Shown here: positions 16,710-24,760 of the stretch, in pieces
Layout: every line of letters starts with the position of its first letter
Numbering within the stretch: position 1 is the first letter of the stretch
Assembly (NCBI GenBank): GCA_017415775.1
Contig: JAFQFC010000053.1
Span: 1 to 64,000, forward strand
Length of the DNA stretch: 64,000 nucleotides
Origin: Oscillospiraceae bacterium
Lineage (GTDB): Bacteria > Bacillota > Clostridia > Oscillospirales > Oscillospiraceae
Direction: 5' to 3'
Notes under the pieces: model-generated
Told to the model about the DNA's origin: nothing
Database searches by the model: none
Seen by the model: only the letters and a program-made list of their open reading frames with translations
Position numbers and translations under genes: made by a program

Positions 16710-17177
16710 ATGAGTGAGAAACATATTCGTATCGTTCCCATGAATGCCGACCATCTGGAGGAGCTGGAGCGGCTGGAGCGCATCTGCTTCTCCCGGCCCT
16801 GGTCCAAGCGGATGCTGGGAGAGGAGCTGGAAAACCAGTGCGCCGCATTTCTGGTGGCAGAGGATGAGAACGGCACCGTGTTGGGCTATGCCGGCCTGCT
16901 GGTGATGCTGGATGAGGGCTACATCACCAATGTGGCGGTGTTTCCCGAGTACCGCCGTCTGGGCGTGGCTGCCAAGATCATCGAGGTGTACATGAATTTT
17001 GCCGCAGCCAACGACCTGGCGTTTCTGACGCTGGAGGTGCGGCCCAGCAACGAGGCCGCCATCGCCCTGTACCGCCGCTTCGGCTTTGAAGAGGTAGGCC
17101 GGCGGAAGAACTACTACGACCTGCCCAAGGAGGATGCCCTGATCCTCACCCGGTATTTCAAGGAGGATGTGCAATGA
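16710..17177 (+). CDS. rimI: Ribosomal protein S18-alanine N-acetyltransferase (GNAT)
   Basis: The 155-aa GNAT protein has IERICFSRPWSKRML at the start, the acetyl-CoA binding loop VFPEYRRLGVAAKII, and the RimI-typical TLEVRPSNEAAIALYRRFGF and GRRKNYYDLPKEDALIL. It would acetylate the N-terminus of ribosomal protein S18. Its stop overlaps the tsaD start, the usual clostridial arrangement, although the customary tsaB and tsaE are not adjacent here. Confidence 0.9.
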   Translation: MSEKHIRIVPMNADHLEELERLERICFSRPWSKRMLGEELENQCAAFLVAEDENGTVLGYAGLLVMLDEGYITNVAVFPEYRRLGVAAKIIEVYMNFAAANDLAFLTLEVRPSNEAAIALYRRFGFEEVGRRKNYYDLPKEDALILTRYFKEDVQ

Positions 17178-18190
17178 TCATTCTGGCCTTTGAGTCCACC
17201 TGCGACGAGACGGCGGTGGCAGTGGTCCGGGACGGACGCACTGTGCTGGCCGACGCCATCCTCTCTCAGGCGGATATGCACGCCCTCTACGGCGGCGTGG
17301 TGCCGGAGATCGCCTCGCGCAAGCATGTGGAGGCCATTGCCGGACTGACCGATCAGGCGCTGGCAGAGGCGGGCATCACCAAGAAGGACGTGGATGCGGT
17401 GGCTGTCAGCTATGCGCCGGGTTTGATCGGTGCGGTGCTGGTAGGCGTCAGCTTTGCCAAGTCCGTGGCCTATGCGCTGGGTGTGCCGCTGATCCCGGTC
17501 CACCATATCCGGGGCCACATTGCCGCCAACTACATTGCGTTCCCTGACCTGCAGCCGCCCTTTTTAGCCCTCGCCATCTCCGGCGGCAACACACTGATCG
17601 TGGATGTGAAGGACTACACCGACATGGAGATCCTCGGTTCTACCCGTGACGATGCAGCCGGTGAGTGCTTTGACAAGGCGGGACGTGTGCTGGGTCTGCC
17701 GTATCCCGGCGGTAAGCCCATGGACCTGCTGGCTCAGCAGTCTCAGGGCGGTAAGTATGACCTGCCCCGTGCCCATGTATCCGGCTGCGAACTGGACATG
17801 AGCTTCTCCGGCCTGAAGACGGCGGTGGTGAATCTTGCCCATAACGCCCAGCAGAAGGGGGAGAAGCTGGATGCCGCTGCGCTGGCCCGTGACTTCACCC
17901 GGGCGGTCAGCGACGAACTGGTGCCTCGTGCCATCGCCGCAGCCAAGCAAAGCGGCCGCACCGTTATAGCGGCTGCCGGCGGCGTGGCAGCCAACTCCAT
18001 CATCCGTGCCGATCTGGAGGAAGCCTGCCGCCGTGAGGGCATCCGACTGTATCTGCCGCCGCTGAAACTGTGCGGTGACAACGGCGCCATGATCGGCGCA
18101 CAGGCTTACTATGAGTATTTGGCCGGACAGACGGCGCCGCTTGACCTGAACGCTTACGCCACCATGGAGCTGAGCGAAGCGACATTCTGA
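17174..18190 (+). CDS. tsaD: tRNA N6-threonylcarbamoyladenosine transferase subunit TsaD
   Basis: The 338-aa ASKHA-fold protein transfers the threonylcarbamoyl group to A37 of tRNAs reading ANN codons, together with TsaB and TsaE. Visible are FESTCDETAVAV at the N-terminus, the metal-binding HHIRGH motif near residue 110, LAISGGNT, FDKAGRVLGLPYPGG, SFSGLKTAV and the ATP-site VIAAAGGVAANS. Length is normal. It overlaps rimI by 4 nt and ends the polA operon at a strong terminator. Confidence 0.97.
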   Translation: MIILAFESTCDETAVAVVRDGRTVLADAILSQADMHALYGGVVPEIASRKHVEAIAGLTDQALAEAGITKKDVDAVAVSYAPGLIGAVLVGVSFAKSVAYALGVPLIPVHHIRGHIAANYIAFPDLQPPFLALAISGGNTLIVDVKDYTDMEILGSTRDDAAGECFDKAGRVLGLPYPGGKPMDLLAQQSQGGKYDLPRAHVSGCELDMSFSGLKTAVVNLAHNAQQKGEKLDAAALARDFTRAVSDELVPRAIAAAKQSGRTVIAAAGGVAANSIIRADLEEACRREGIRLYLPPLKLCGDNGAMIGAQAYYEYLAGQTAPLDLNAYATMELSEATF

Positions 18191-18204
18191 TTTGTGACAT
18201 TAGT

Positions 18205-18239
18205 AAAAAAACAGCATCCCATAGCGGGGTGCTGTTTTT
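18205..18239 (+). terminator. Terminator of the polA-tsaD operon
   Basis: AAAAAAACAGCATCCC pairs with GGGGTGCTGTTTTT across ATAGC, with a T-tract on the plus strand. Confidence 0.92.
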
Positions 18240-18699
18240 CTAATGACGGGAGTGGTGTTATGGAAAGTGAGAAAAAATTTTGGTTGGCAGGGAAAAGTGG
18301 AAAAAGTATTATGTCGACATAAATGAAGGCGCCCCGACGGCATTCCACCGTTTCGGCGGCGGTGTGGAAAAACGATACACGGGCCACAAAAGGCTTGTGA
18401 ATAAAGGATTTTTCGGGTGTGGAAAAAGCTGTGGAAAGTGTGAATAACTTTCTGTAGTGGATTATGGGTTGCAGAATTATGTCAAACAAAGCGGGGAAAT
18501 AACAGGGAAAGCGGAGGGGCGAAAAGTAAGAAAAGGCAGGGAGTTTGCCCTGCTAAGCGCATCTTTGCCGTTGTGCATTTTGACGAAGCTGGAAAGAACG
18601 GGAAAGGGAATGCCACTTGACAATGGCTTTTTGCGCAAAAACGGCGGTAACGATTACGCAGTGTATAATTCTTCTTTCGGGAAAAAGCGGAAGTGGCGA
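18240..18699. other. Long intergenic region without a convincing gene, containing DnaA-box-like repeats
   Basis: No frame here has a credible start, ribosome site and protein. The stretch is A/G-rich on the plus strand and contains many TGTGGAAA or GGGAAA words. Two perfect TGTGNATAA DnaA boxes lie at 18396-18404 and 18439-18447. Two one-mismatch copies (TGTGGAAAA) lie at 18363-18371 and 18418-18426, and TGTGGAAAG at 18430-18438. All five are in the same orientation within 85 bp. A TATAAT at 18664-18669 has no good -35. Confidence 0.5.
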
Positions 18700-18728
18700 T
18701 TGACAAAGAGTTGGGAACGTGGTACAAT
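18700..18728 (+). promoter_or_regulatory. Sigma-A promoter of the tRNA-Thr unit
   Basis: TTGACA (18700-18705) and TACAAT (18723-18728) with a 17-bp spacer. It reads first through the broken tRNA fragment, then the intact tRNA. Confidence 0.85.
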
Positions 18729-18761
18729 GTCCCCCGTGGCTTTGTGGCCTTAAATATGTTT

Positions 18762-18855
18762 GCTGGAATAGCTCAGTCGGTACGCCCGCCGCAGCGGGTG
18801 TGCAGGCGCACAACCGCCGTCAGGCGGCTCTTGGCGCGGTCGCAGAGCATCTCAC
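18762..18855 (+). pseudogene. Interrupted 5' fragment of tRNA-Thr with a 62-bp GC-rich insert
   Basis: Bases 18762-18782 repeat exactly the first 21 nt of the intact tRNA-Thr (GCTGGAATAGCTCAGTCGGTA), and 18845-18855 repeat its next 11 nt (GAGCATCTCAC). Between them lies a 62-bp insert (18783-18844) rich in small hairpins: CCCGC-CGCA-GCGGG, CCGCC-GTCA-GGCGG and GCG-CGGT-CGC. The anticodon loop and 3' half are missing, so it cannot make a tRNA. The leader word TACAATG and AAATAT before each copy are also shared, showing that the upstream flank was duplicated as well. Confidence 0.85.
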
Positions 18856-18878
18856 CCATCGTACAATGAAATATCTTT

Positions 18879-18954
18879 GCTGGAATAGCTCAGTCGGTAG
18901 AGCATCTCACTCGTAATGAGAAGGTCGTGAGTTCGAGTCTCATTTCCAGCTCCA
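18879..18954 (+). tRNA. tRNA-Thr (anticodon CGU)
   Basis: A complete cloverleaf: acceptor stem GCTGGAA/TTCCAGC, D arm with AGCTCAGTCGGTAGAGC, anticodon stem TCTCA/TGAGA around loop CTCGTAA (anticodon CGT at 18912-18914), T arm with GTTCGAGTC, discriminator T and genome-encoded CCA (18952-18954). It reads ACG threonine codons. It follows the interrupted copy by 23 bp and precedes a strong terminator. Confidence 0.97.
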
Positions 18955-18956
18955 GT

Positions 18957-18987
18957 CCCCGTCGGAAGGATCCGACGGGGATTTTTT
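18957..18987 (+). terminator. Terminator after tRNA-Thr
   Basis: CCCCGTCGGA (18957-18966) and TCCGACGGGG (18971-18980) form a 10-bp stem with loop AGGA, followed by ATTTTTT. Confidence 0.93.
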
Positions 18988-19137
18988 CTTTGGAACGCTA
19001 AACGGAAACTTAATAGAAATGAACGGCTTCTTAACGGGATATTAACCACTTTTTCATAAACTGTTCAAAAAAGCGGCATATACTTGCAGCATATGAGAAA
19101 ATCGGCCATGGTGCTGTGATAAGGCGAGGGATATGCC

Positions 19138-22100
19138 GTGAAAACTTACAGAGCAGGCGTGGACATTGGATCCACCACGGTTAAATTGGTATTGCTGAAT
19201 GAGGCGGGGGAGATGGTCTTTGGCCAGTATCGTCGCCACCATGCCCATACCCAGCAGACGCTGGCGGCGCTGCTGCGGCAGGCGAGAGAAGAATTGGGGC
19301 CGTGCCGGCTGCAGATGCAGATCACCGGCTCGGGCGCTATCAGCGTGGGTAAGGCGCTGAACATCCCCTTTGTGCAGGAGGTGGTGGCCACCTGTGCGGC
19401 GGTGCGTCACACGGCGCCGCAGACGGATGTGGCCATCGAGCTGGGCGGTGAGGACGCCAAGATCATCTATTTTACCAACGGGATCGAAGAGCGGATGAAC
19501 GGTGTGTGTGCCGGCGGTACCGGTTCTTTTATTGACCAGATGGCGGCGCTGCTGCAGACGGATGCCCCCGGTTTGAACGAGGAGGCGGCCCACTATCGGG
19601 AGATCTATCCCATTGCCGCCCGCTGCGGCGTATTTGCCAAGTCGGACATCCAGCCCCTCATCAACGAGGGTGCGACCCGGGCGGATCTGGCGGCCTCCAT
19701 CTTTCAGGCGGTGGTGAACCAGACCATTTCCGGCCTTGCCTGCGGCAAGCCTATCCGGGGCTGCGTGGCTTTTCTGGGCGGTCCGCTGCACTTTCTGCCG
19801 GAACTGAAGAAGGCCTTCATCCGTACGCTGAAGCTGGATGAGGAGCATATTGTAGATCCGCAGGATTCCCACCTGTTTGCGGCGCTGGGCGCTGCGCTGG
19901 AAGCGGAGGCGGGGGAAGCTGCCGCTATGGACGACCTGTTGGAACGGCTGGAGCAGGGTGTGGCGGTGGATTTTGAGATCAAGCGTCTGGAACCCCTGTT
20001 CCGCAGCAGCGAGGAGTACCGTGACTTTTATCATCGCCACCAGAAGGCGGTGCTGGCTAAGGGGTGGCTCAGTGACTATGTGGGCAACTGCTTCCTGGGC
20101 ATCGATGCCGGTTCCACCACCACCAAGCTGGCCCTCATCGGTGAGGACGGACAGCTGCTTTTTTCCTACTACGCCGGCAATAACGGCAGTCCCATCCAGA
20201 CGGCCATAACGGCTGTGTCGGCGCTGGGGCAGCAGCTGCCGTCCACGGCGAAGATCGTGCGTTCCTGCGCCACCGGCTACGGCGAGGGTCTGCTGAAATC
20301 CGCCTTCTCGCTGGATGAGGGTGAGGTGGAAACAGTGGCCCACACCACCGCTGCCTGCTTCTTTGACCCGGCCGTGGACTGCGTGCTGGACATCGGCGGT
20401 CAGGACATGAAGTACATCCGCCTCCATGATGGTGTGGTGGACAATGTGATCCTCAACGAGGCCTGTTCCTCCGGCTGCGGTTCGTTTATCGAGAATTTTG
20501 CCGCATCTCTGGGCTATACTGCCCCGGATTTTGCCACGAAAGCCCTCTATGCACCCCATCCGGTGGATCTGGGCACCCGCTGCACCGTGTTCATGAATTC
20601 CAATGTGAAGCAGGCCCAGAAAGAGGGCGCCACGGTGGCGGATATTTCGGCAGGTCTTGCCTATTCCGTGATCAAAAACGCCCTCTTCAAGGTCATCAAG
20701 CTGGCCAGCGCCGAAGATATGGGCCGTCGCATCGTGGTGCAGGGCGGCACCTTCCACAATCAGGCGGTGCTGCGGGCCTTTGAAAAGGTGTCGGGCCGGG
20801 AAGTGGTCTGTCCCGACATTGCCGGCCTGATGGGTGCCTTCGGCGCAGCGCTGCTGGCCCGGCGTCACTACCACGGTCAGAGTACCACCATGCTGCCGCT
20901 GGAGGAGATCCGCAATCTGCAGTACACCACGACTACCCGACGCTGCGGCGGCTGCGGCAACAACTGTATGCTGACCGTCAATGAGTTCTCCGGCGGACGG
21001 CGGCATATCACCGGCAACCGCTGTGAGAAGGGGTTGGGCGGCGATGTGTCAAGCGAGCGTGCGCCCAATCTGGTGAACTATAAGTGTAAGCGGATGTTCC
21101 GCTATCCGCCTTTGTCGCCGAAAAAGGCGATCCGGGGTGTGATCGGCATTCCCCGGGTGCTGAATATCTATGAAAACTACCCCTTCTGGGCGGTTTTCTT
21201 CCGGGAACTGGGCTTTTCCGTGCGGCTGTCGCCCTTCTCCGACCGCAAGCTCTACGAGCTGGGTATGGAGTCCATCCCTTCGGAGTCGGAGTGCTATCCC
21301 GCCAAATTGGCCCACGGCCATGTGCAGTGGCTTATTGACCACGGCGTGAAGACCATCTTCCACCCCTGCGTGTTCTTCGAGCATCAGGAGACGGAGGAGG
21401 CCCAGAACCACTATAACTGTCCCATTGTGGTCAGCTATCCGGAGAATCTGAAGAACAACGTGGAGGCGGTGAGCGCCGGCGAGGTGCGCTATATTCGCCC
21501 CTTCATTGCCCTGACCAACGAAAAGACGGCGGCAGACCGCCTGGTGCGTCTGGCGCAGCAGGAGTGGGGCATCGATGCCAAAACGGTGCGCCGTGCCGTC
21601 CACGCCGCATGGGCAGAGCAGCAGCAGGCCAAGGCCGATATCCGTGCTGAGGGTGCACGTGCCCTGCGCTGGATGGAGGAGCATGGCCGCCGGGGCATCG
21701 TGCTGGCAGGCCGACCCTACCACATTGACCCGGAGATCAACCACGGCATTCCGGAGATGATCTGCTCTTATGGGCTGGCGGTGCTGACGGAGGACAGTCT
21801 GCCTGTGGAGGGGACGGGGACACGGCCGCTGCGTGCGCTGGACCAGTGGGTATATCACTCCCGCCTTTATAATGCGGCCCAGTACGTCTGCACCCGGGAG
21901 GATCTGGAGCTGGTGCAGCTGAACTCCTTCGGCTGCGGTCTGGATGCCGTGACCTGCGATCAGGTGTCGGAGATCCTGGAGGGCAGCAACAAGCTTTATA
22001 CGGTGCTGAAAATCGACGAGGTCAGCAATCTGGGCGCCGCCCGGATCCGTATCCGCAGCCTGTTGGCCGCCATGGATATGCGCCGTGAGCAGGGGATTTG

Positions 22101-23373
22101 CCCCCGGCCCACCGACAGCACCTACCACCGCACACACTTTACCAGGAAGATGTTCGATGCGGGCTACACCATTCTCGCACCCCAGATGAGCCCCATCCAT
22201 TTCGACATTGCCGAGCCGGTGTTTGCCCGGTACGGCTTCCATCTGGAAGTGCTGAAAAACGACGACCGTGCCGCCATCGACACGGGTCTGCGGTTTGTCA
22301 ACAACGACGCCTGCTTCCCCTCCATCACCGTGGTGGGCCAGCTGATGGAAGCGGTGCTGTCGGGCCGCTACGACACCGACCGACTGGCCCTCCTCATGAC
22401 CCAGACCGGCGGCTGCTGCCGTGCCAGCAACTACGTGGGCTTTATCCGCCGTGCGCTGGACAAGGCGGGGCTGGGGCATATTCCGGTCATCTCCCTGAAC
22501 GCCTCGGGACTAGAGAGCAACGAAGGCTTCCGGGTGCCGCCCAAACTTCTGCTGGCGGCGGCGAAGGCCGTGGTATATGGCGATCTTTTCATGCGCTGCC
22601 TTTACCGTGTGCGGCCCTATGAATTGGAGCCGGGCAGTGCCGACGCTCTGCACCGGACATGGCGGGAGAAGTGCATCGACTCGCTGGTGAATCCCCAAAC
22701 CAAGCATACATACGCCGGACTTTGCCGGGACATCGTGGAGGCATTTGATACCCTTCCCATTCGGGAGGACGTGGTGAAGCCCCGGGTGGGCATCGTGGGC
22801 GAGATCCTGGTGAAGTATATGCCTCTTGCCAACAACCATCTGGTGGAACTGCTGGAGCGGGAGGGGGGCGAGGCCGTGGTGCCGGACCTGATGGACTTCA
22901 TGAACTACTCCCTCTATAACAATGTCTACCGCCACGACTGGCTGGGCACACCGTGGAAGTCGGCGGCAGCGTCCAAAGCTGCCATCGCCGCCATCCGCAA
23001 GCTGCGTGGGCCTGCCGTTCGGGCGCTGGAGGAGAGTCGCCGCTTTGAAGCACCGCTGCCCATTGAGCAGGTGGCGGAGCTGGCAAAGCCCTTCCTCTCT
23101 ATCGGCAACCAGTACGGCGAGGGCTGGTTCCTGACCGGCGAGATGGTGGAGCTGATCCAAAGCGGCGTGGAGAACATCGTGTGCATCCAGCCCTTTGCGT
23201 GCCTGCCCAACCATGTGGTAGGCAAGGGCGTCATCAAAGCGCTGCGCACCGCCTACCCCCGGGCCAACATCGCCGCCGTGGACTACGATCCCGGCGCCAG
23301 CGAGGTCAACCAGCTCAACCGCATCAAGCTGCTGCTGTCGGCGGCAATGCGGAAACTGGAAGGGAAGCTGTGA
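19138..23373 (+). CDS. Giant 2-hydroxyacyl-CoA dehydratase activase-related fusion protein
   Basis: The 1411-aa protein joins two BadF/BadG-type ATPase modules to dehydratase-like domains. Module one (about 1-260) has VDIGSTTVKL, IELGGEDAKI and VCAGGTGSFIDQM with the [4Fe-4S]-type cysteine. Module two (about 320-590) has IDAGSTTTKL, DIGGQDMKYI and CSSGCGSFIEN. A DUF2229-like region (about 660-900) and an HgdB/BcrC-like C-terminus (about 1000-1400, with LLMTQTGGCCRASNYVGF) follow. Known relatives reductively activate radical dehydratases; the single-chain form is widespread in clostridia but its substrate is undefined. GTG 19138 has GAGGG 7 bases upstream. It appears monocistronic. Confidence 0.88.
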   Translation: MKTYRAGVDIGSTTVKLVLLNEAGEMVFGQYRRHHAHTQQTLAALLRQAREELGPCRLQMQITGSGAISVGKALNIPFVQEVVATCAAVRHTAPQTDVAIELGGEDAKIIYFTNGIEERMNGVCAGGTGSFIDQMAALLQTDAPGLNEEAAHYREIYPIAARCGVFAKSDIQPLINEGATRADLAASIFQAVVNQTISGLACGKPIRGCVAFLGGPLHFLPELKKAFIRTLKLDEEHIVDPQDSHLFAALGAALEAEAGEAAAMDDLLERLEQGVAVDFEIKRLEPLFRSSEEYRDFYHRHQKAVLAKGWLSDYVGNCFLGIDAGSTTTKLALIGEDGQLLFSYYAGNNGSPIQTAITAVSALGQQLPSTAKIVRSCATGYGEGLLKSAFSLDEGEVETVAHTTAACFFDPAVDCVLDIGGQDMKYIRLHDGVVDNVILNEACSSGCGSFIENFAASLGYTAPDFATKALYAPHPVDLGTRCTVFMNSNVKQAQKEGATVADISAGLAYSVIKNALFKVIKLASAEDMGRRIVVQGGTFHNQAVLRAFEKVSGREVVCPDIAGLMGAFGAALLARRHYHGQSTTMLPLEEIRNLQYTTTTRRCGGCGNNCMLTVNEFSGGRRHITGNRCEKGLGGDVSSERAPNLVNYKCKRMFRYPPLSPKKAIRGVIGIPRVLNIYENYPFWAVFFRELGFSVRLSPFSDRKLYELGMESIPSESECYPAKLAHGHVQWLIDHGVKTIFHPCVFFEHQETEEAQNHYNCPIVVSYPENLKNNVEAVSAGEVRYIRPFIALTNEKTAADRLVRLAQQEWGIDAKTVRRAVHAAWAEQQQAKADIRAEGARALRWMEEHGRRGIVLAGRPYHIDPEINHGIPEMICSYGLAVLTEDSLPVEGTGTRPLRALDQWVYHSRLYNAAQYVCTREDLELVQLNSFGCGLDAVTCDQVSEILEGSNKLYTVLKIDEVSNLGAARIRIRSLLAAMDMRREQGICPRPTDSTYHRTHFTRKMFDAGYTILAPQMSPIHFDIAEPVFARYGFHLEVLKNDDRAAIDTGLRFVNNDACFPSITVVGQLMEAVLSGRYDTDRLALLMTQTGGCCRASNYVGFIRRALDKAGLGHIPVISLNASGLESNEGFRVPPKLLLAAAKAVVYGDLFMRCLYRVRPYELEPGSADALHRTWREKCIDSLVNPQTKHTYAGLCRDIVEAFDTLPIREDVVKPRVGIVGEILVKYMPLANNHLVELLEREGGEAVVPDLMDFMNYSLYNNVYRHDWLGTPWKSAAASKAAIAAIRKLRGPAVRALEESRRFEAPLPIEQVAELAKPFLSIGNQYGEGWFLTGEMVELIQSGVENIVCIQPFACLPNHVVGKGVIKALRTAYPRANIAAVDYDPGASEVNQLNRIKLLLSAAMRKLEGKL

Positions 23374-23383
23374 GAAAAAATCG

Positions 23384-23416
23384 GAGGGCTGCGGAACTTT
23401 CCGCAGCCCTCTCTTT
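23384..23416 (+). terminator. Terminator after the activase fusion gene
   Basis: GAGGGCTGCGGAA (23384-23396) pairs with TTCCGCAGCCCTC (23399-23411), followed by TCTTT. Confidence 0.88.
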
Positions 23417-23442
23417 ACAATTCCGGCTTTTTGTGCTATGGT
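23414..23442 (+). promoter_or_regulatory. Candidate pduL promoter
   Basis: TTTACA (23414-23419) and TATGGT (23437-23442) with a 17-bp spacer, about 70 bp upstream of the pduL start. Only a moderate consensus match. Confidence 0.5.
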
Positions 23443-23510
23443 TAGCTTAGTGAATTATGGCAAGAAACAAATTTTTTAACGGATATAAAAAAGAAAAGGA
23501 GACAAACAAC

Positions 23511-24086
23511 ATGGAAAACAAAGTTCTGGTTGAAACCTCTGCCCGCCACGTACATCTGACCGAGGAGGCCATCGCCATCCTGTTCGGTGAGGGTGCCAAG
23601 CTGACCCCCAAGAAGCCCCTGAGCCAGCCCGGTCAGTTCGCTTGCGAAGAGCGTGTCAACGTCGTTGGTCCCAAGAAGGCCATCAACAACGTCATCATCC
23701 TGGGACCCGCCCGTCCCGAGTGCCAGATCGAGGTGTCCCTGACCGACGCCCGCGTGCTGGGCGTGCCCGGCATGATCCGTGAGTCCGGTGACGTGGCCGG
23801 TACCCCCGGCTGCAAGCTGGTGGGCCCCGCCGGTGAGCTCGACCTGGCTGAGGGTGTGCTGGTTGCCAAGCGCCACATCCACATGACCCCCGAGGATGCC
23901 GCTGCCTTTGGCGTGGTGGACAAGGAAGTGGTCAAGGTCCGCGTGGAGTCCGAGCGCAGCGCCGATCTGGACGACGTCATCGTCCGTGTCAGCCCCAAGT
24001 ACGGTCTGGCTATGCACATCGATACCGATGAGGCCAACGCCACCTGCGCTTTCGGCACCATTTACGGCACTGTCATCAAGAAGTAA
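23511..24086 (+). CDS. pduL: Phosphate acyltransferase, PduL type
   Basis: The 191-aa enzyme interconverts acyl-CoA and acyl-phosphate (propanoyl or acetyl), feeding acyl-phosphate to a kinase for ATP. It shows the two zinc-site histidine motifs, RHVHLT (H13, H15) and RHIHMTPEDA (H122, H124), in its two beta-barrel halves. It lacks an N-terminal encapsulation peptide and no microcompartment genes are nearby, so it is probably the cytosolic fermentative form. ATG 23511 follows AAAAGGAG; the open frame reaching back to 23457 starts in the leader. Codon use is strongly biased towards GAC, CTG and GCC-type codons, as in highly expressed genes. Confidence 0.92.
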   Translation: MENKVLVETSARHVHLTEEAIAILFGEGAKLTPKKPLSQPGQFACEERVNVVGPKKAINNVIILGPARPECQIEVSLTDARVLGVPGMIRESGDVAGTPGCKLVGPAGELDLAEGVLVAKRHIHMTPEDAAAFGVVDKEVVKVRVESERSADLDDVIVRVSPKYGLAMHIDTDEANATCAFGTIYGTVIKK

Positions 24087-24094
24087 AATCTGCT

Positions 24095-24130
24095 GCCCCC
24101 AAAGGCCTTTGCCTTTGGGGGCAACTTTTT
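24095..24130 (+). terminator. Terminator after pduL
   Basis: GCCCCCAAAGGC (24095-24106) and GCCTTTGGGGGC (24111-24122) pair perfectly across CTTT, followed by AACTTTTTT. Confidence 0.93.
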
Positions 24131-24380
24131 TGCAGCGGGCTGCATGCACTCGCTTCGCTCGCACACTGGCGCACTGAGAAGTGTTTTTCCTCCCGCACAT
24201 GGAAAGCACCGAAGCGCCGCCGGTGGCGGATGAAGCGAGGTGCTTTCGAGGCAGCGCCCCGGTTGGCGGGCGTGTCAGCGCCCGGGAACCGGCTGGCGCA
24301 ACGGTGACCGGTAGGAAAAACGGATTTGATTTTCTTTCGTCGCAAGCGACGAAACTCTACGAGGTTTAAGTTGATAGGAA
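24131..24380. repeat. Non-coding region built of nested inverted repeats
   Basis: No credible gene. GAAAGCACC (24202-24210) pairs with GGTGCTTTC (24239-24247) around an inner CCGCC-GGT-GGCGG hairpin (24217-24229). CCGGTT (24259-24264) pairs with AACCGG (24287-24292) around GGGCG/CGCCC. A near-perfect 20-nt palindrome, TTTCGTCGC AA GCGACGAAA, covers 24335-24354. ACTCGCTTCGCTCGC words precede these. The GC content contrasts with the AT-rich gene that follows. It could be a degenerate mobile-element remnant or a structured RNA. Confidence 0.5.
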
Positions 24381-24410
24381 AAACGGCTGCCTGCGGGCAG
24401 CCGTTTTTTA
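24381..24410. terminator. Terminator of the HAD/small-protein unit
   Basis: AAACGGCTGCC (24381-24391) and GGCAGCCGTTT (24396-24406) flanked by A and T tracts on both sides; it can serve both strands. Confidence 0.85.
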
Positions 24411-24437
24411 TTTGCTTTTTTTATGAAAGCAGTCGCA

Positions 24438-24755
24438 TTAAGCATTGTTTAGGGAAGCGATCATTTGTTTGAGAATTTGTTCAACCTGTCCAGCTTCGCA
24501 GCGTTCTTCAAACATACCATTACAAAAATGATCTTCTCTAAGGAGCATTGTGAGTAAAGCGGTACACAATTCATAGTTTGCCGAATTAAGCCGTTTTAAT
24601 TCGGTATCACAGTCGATGGGTTCTGTAGTCATATAGTCCCAGTAACGGTATTTCATATCACCGAGGTCTTCTAAAAGGTGATAAAATATATCGGGATGGG
24701 ACTTCCTAATTGCTGATTCTATAGCAGTAATTTTTTCTTGAACTGTCATACGCAT
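24438..24755 (-). CDS. Small AT-rich hypothetical protein
   Basis: The 105-aa protein is mostly helical and acidic, with no signal peptide or membrane segment. The C-terminal LLTMLLREDHFCNGMFEERCEAGQ segment is reminiscent of DUF6508-type proteins, but I cannot confirm membership. The gene is visibly AT-richer than everything around it and uses ATT, TTT and AAT-type codons, suggesting transfer. It nevertheless begins only 5 bp after the stop of the HAD phosphatase gene and probably shares its transcript. A second ATG at 24749 is an alternative start. Function unknown. Confidence 0.65.
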   Translation of the reverse strand: MRMTVQEKITAIESAIRKSHPDIFYHLLEDLGDMKYRYWDYMTTEPIDCDTELKRLNSANYELCTALLTMLLREDHFCNGMFEERCEAGQVEQILKQMIASLNNA

Positions 24756-24760
24756 ATTTT

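Noticed and set aside
18363..18447. Chromosomal origin of replication
   Set aside because: DnaA-like boxes are present, but dnaA, dnaN, recF or gyrB are not nearby and no AT-rich unwinding element was recognised; kept only as a box cluster.
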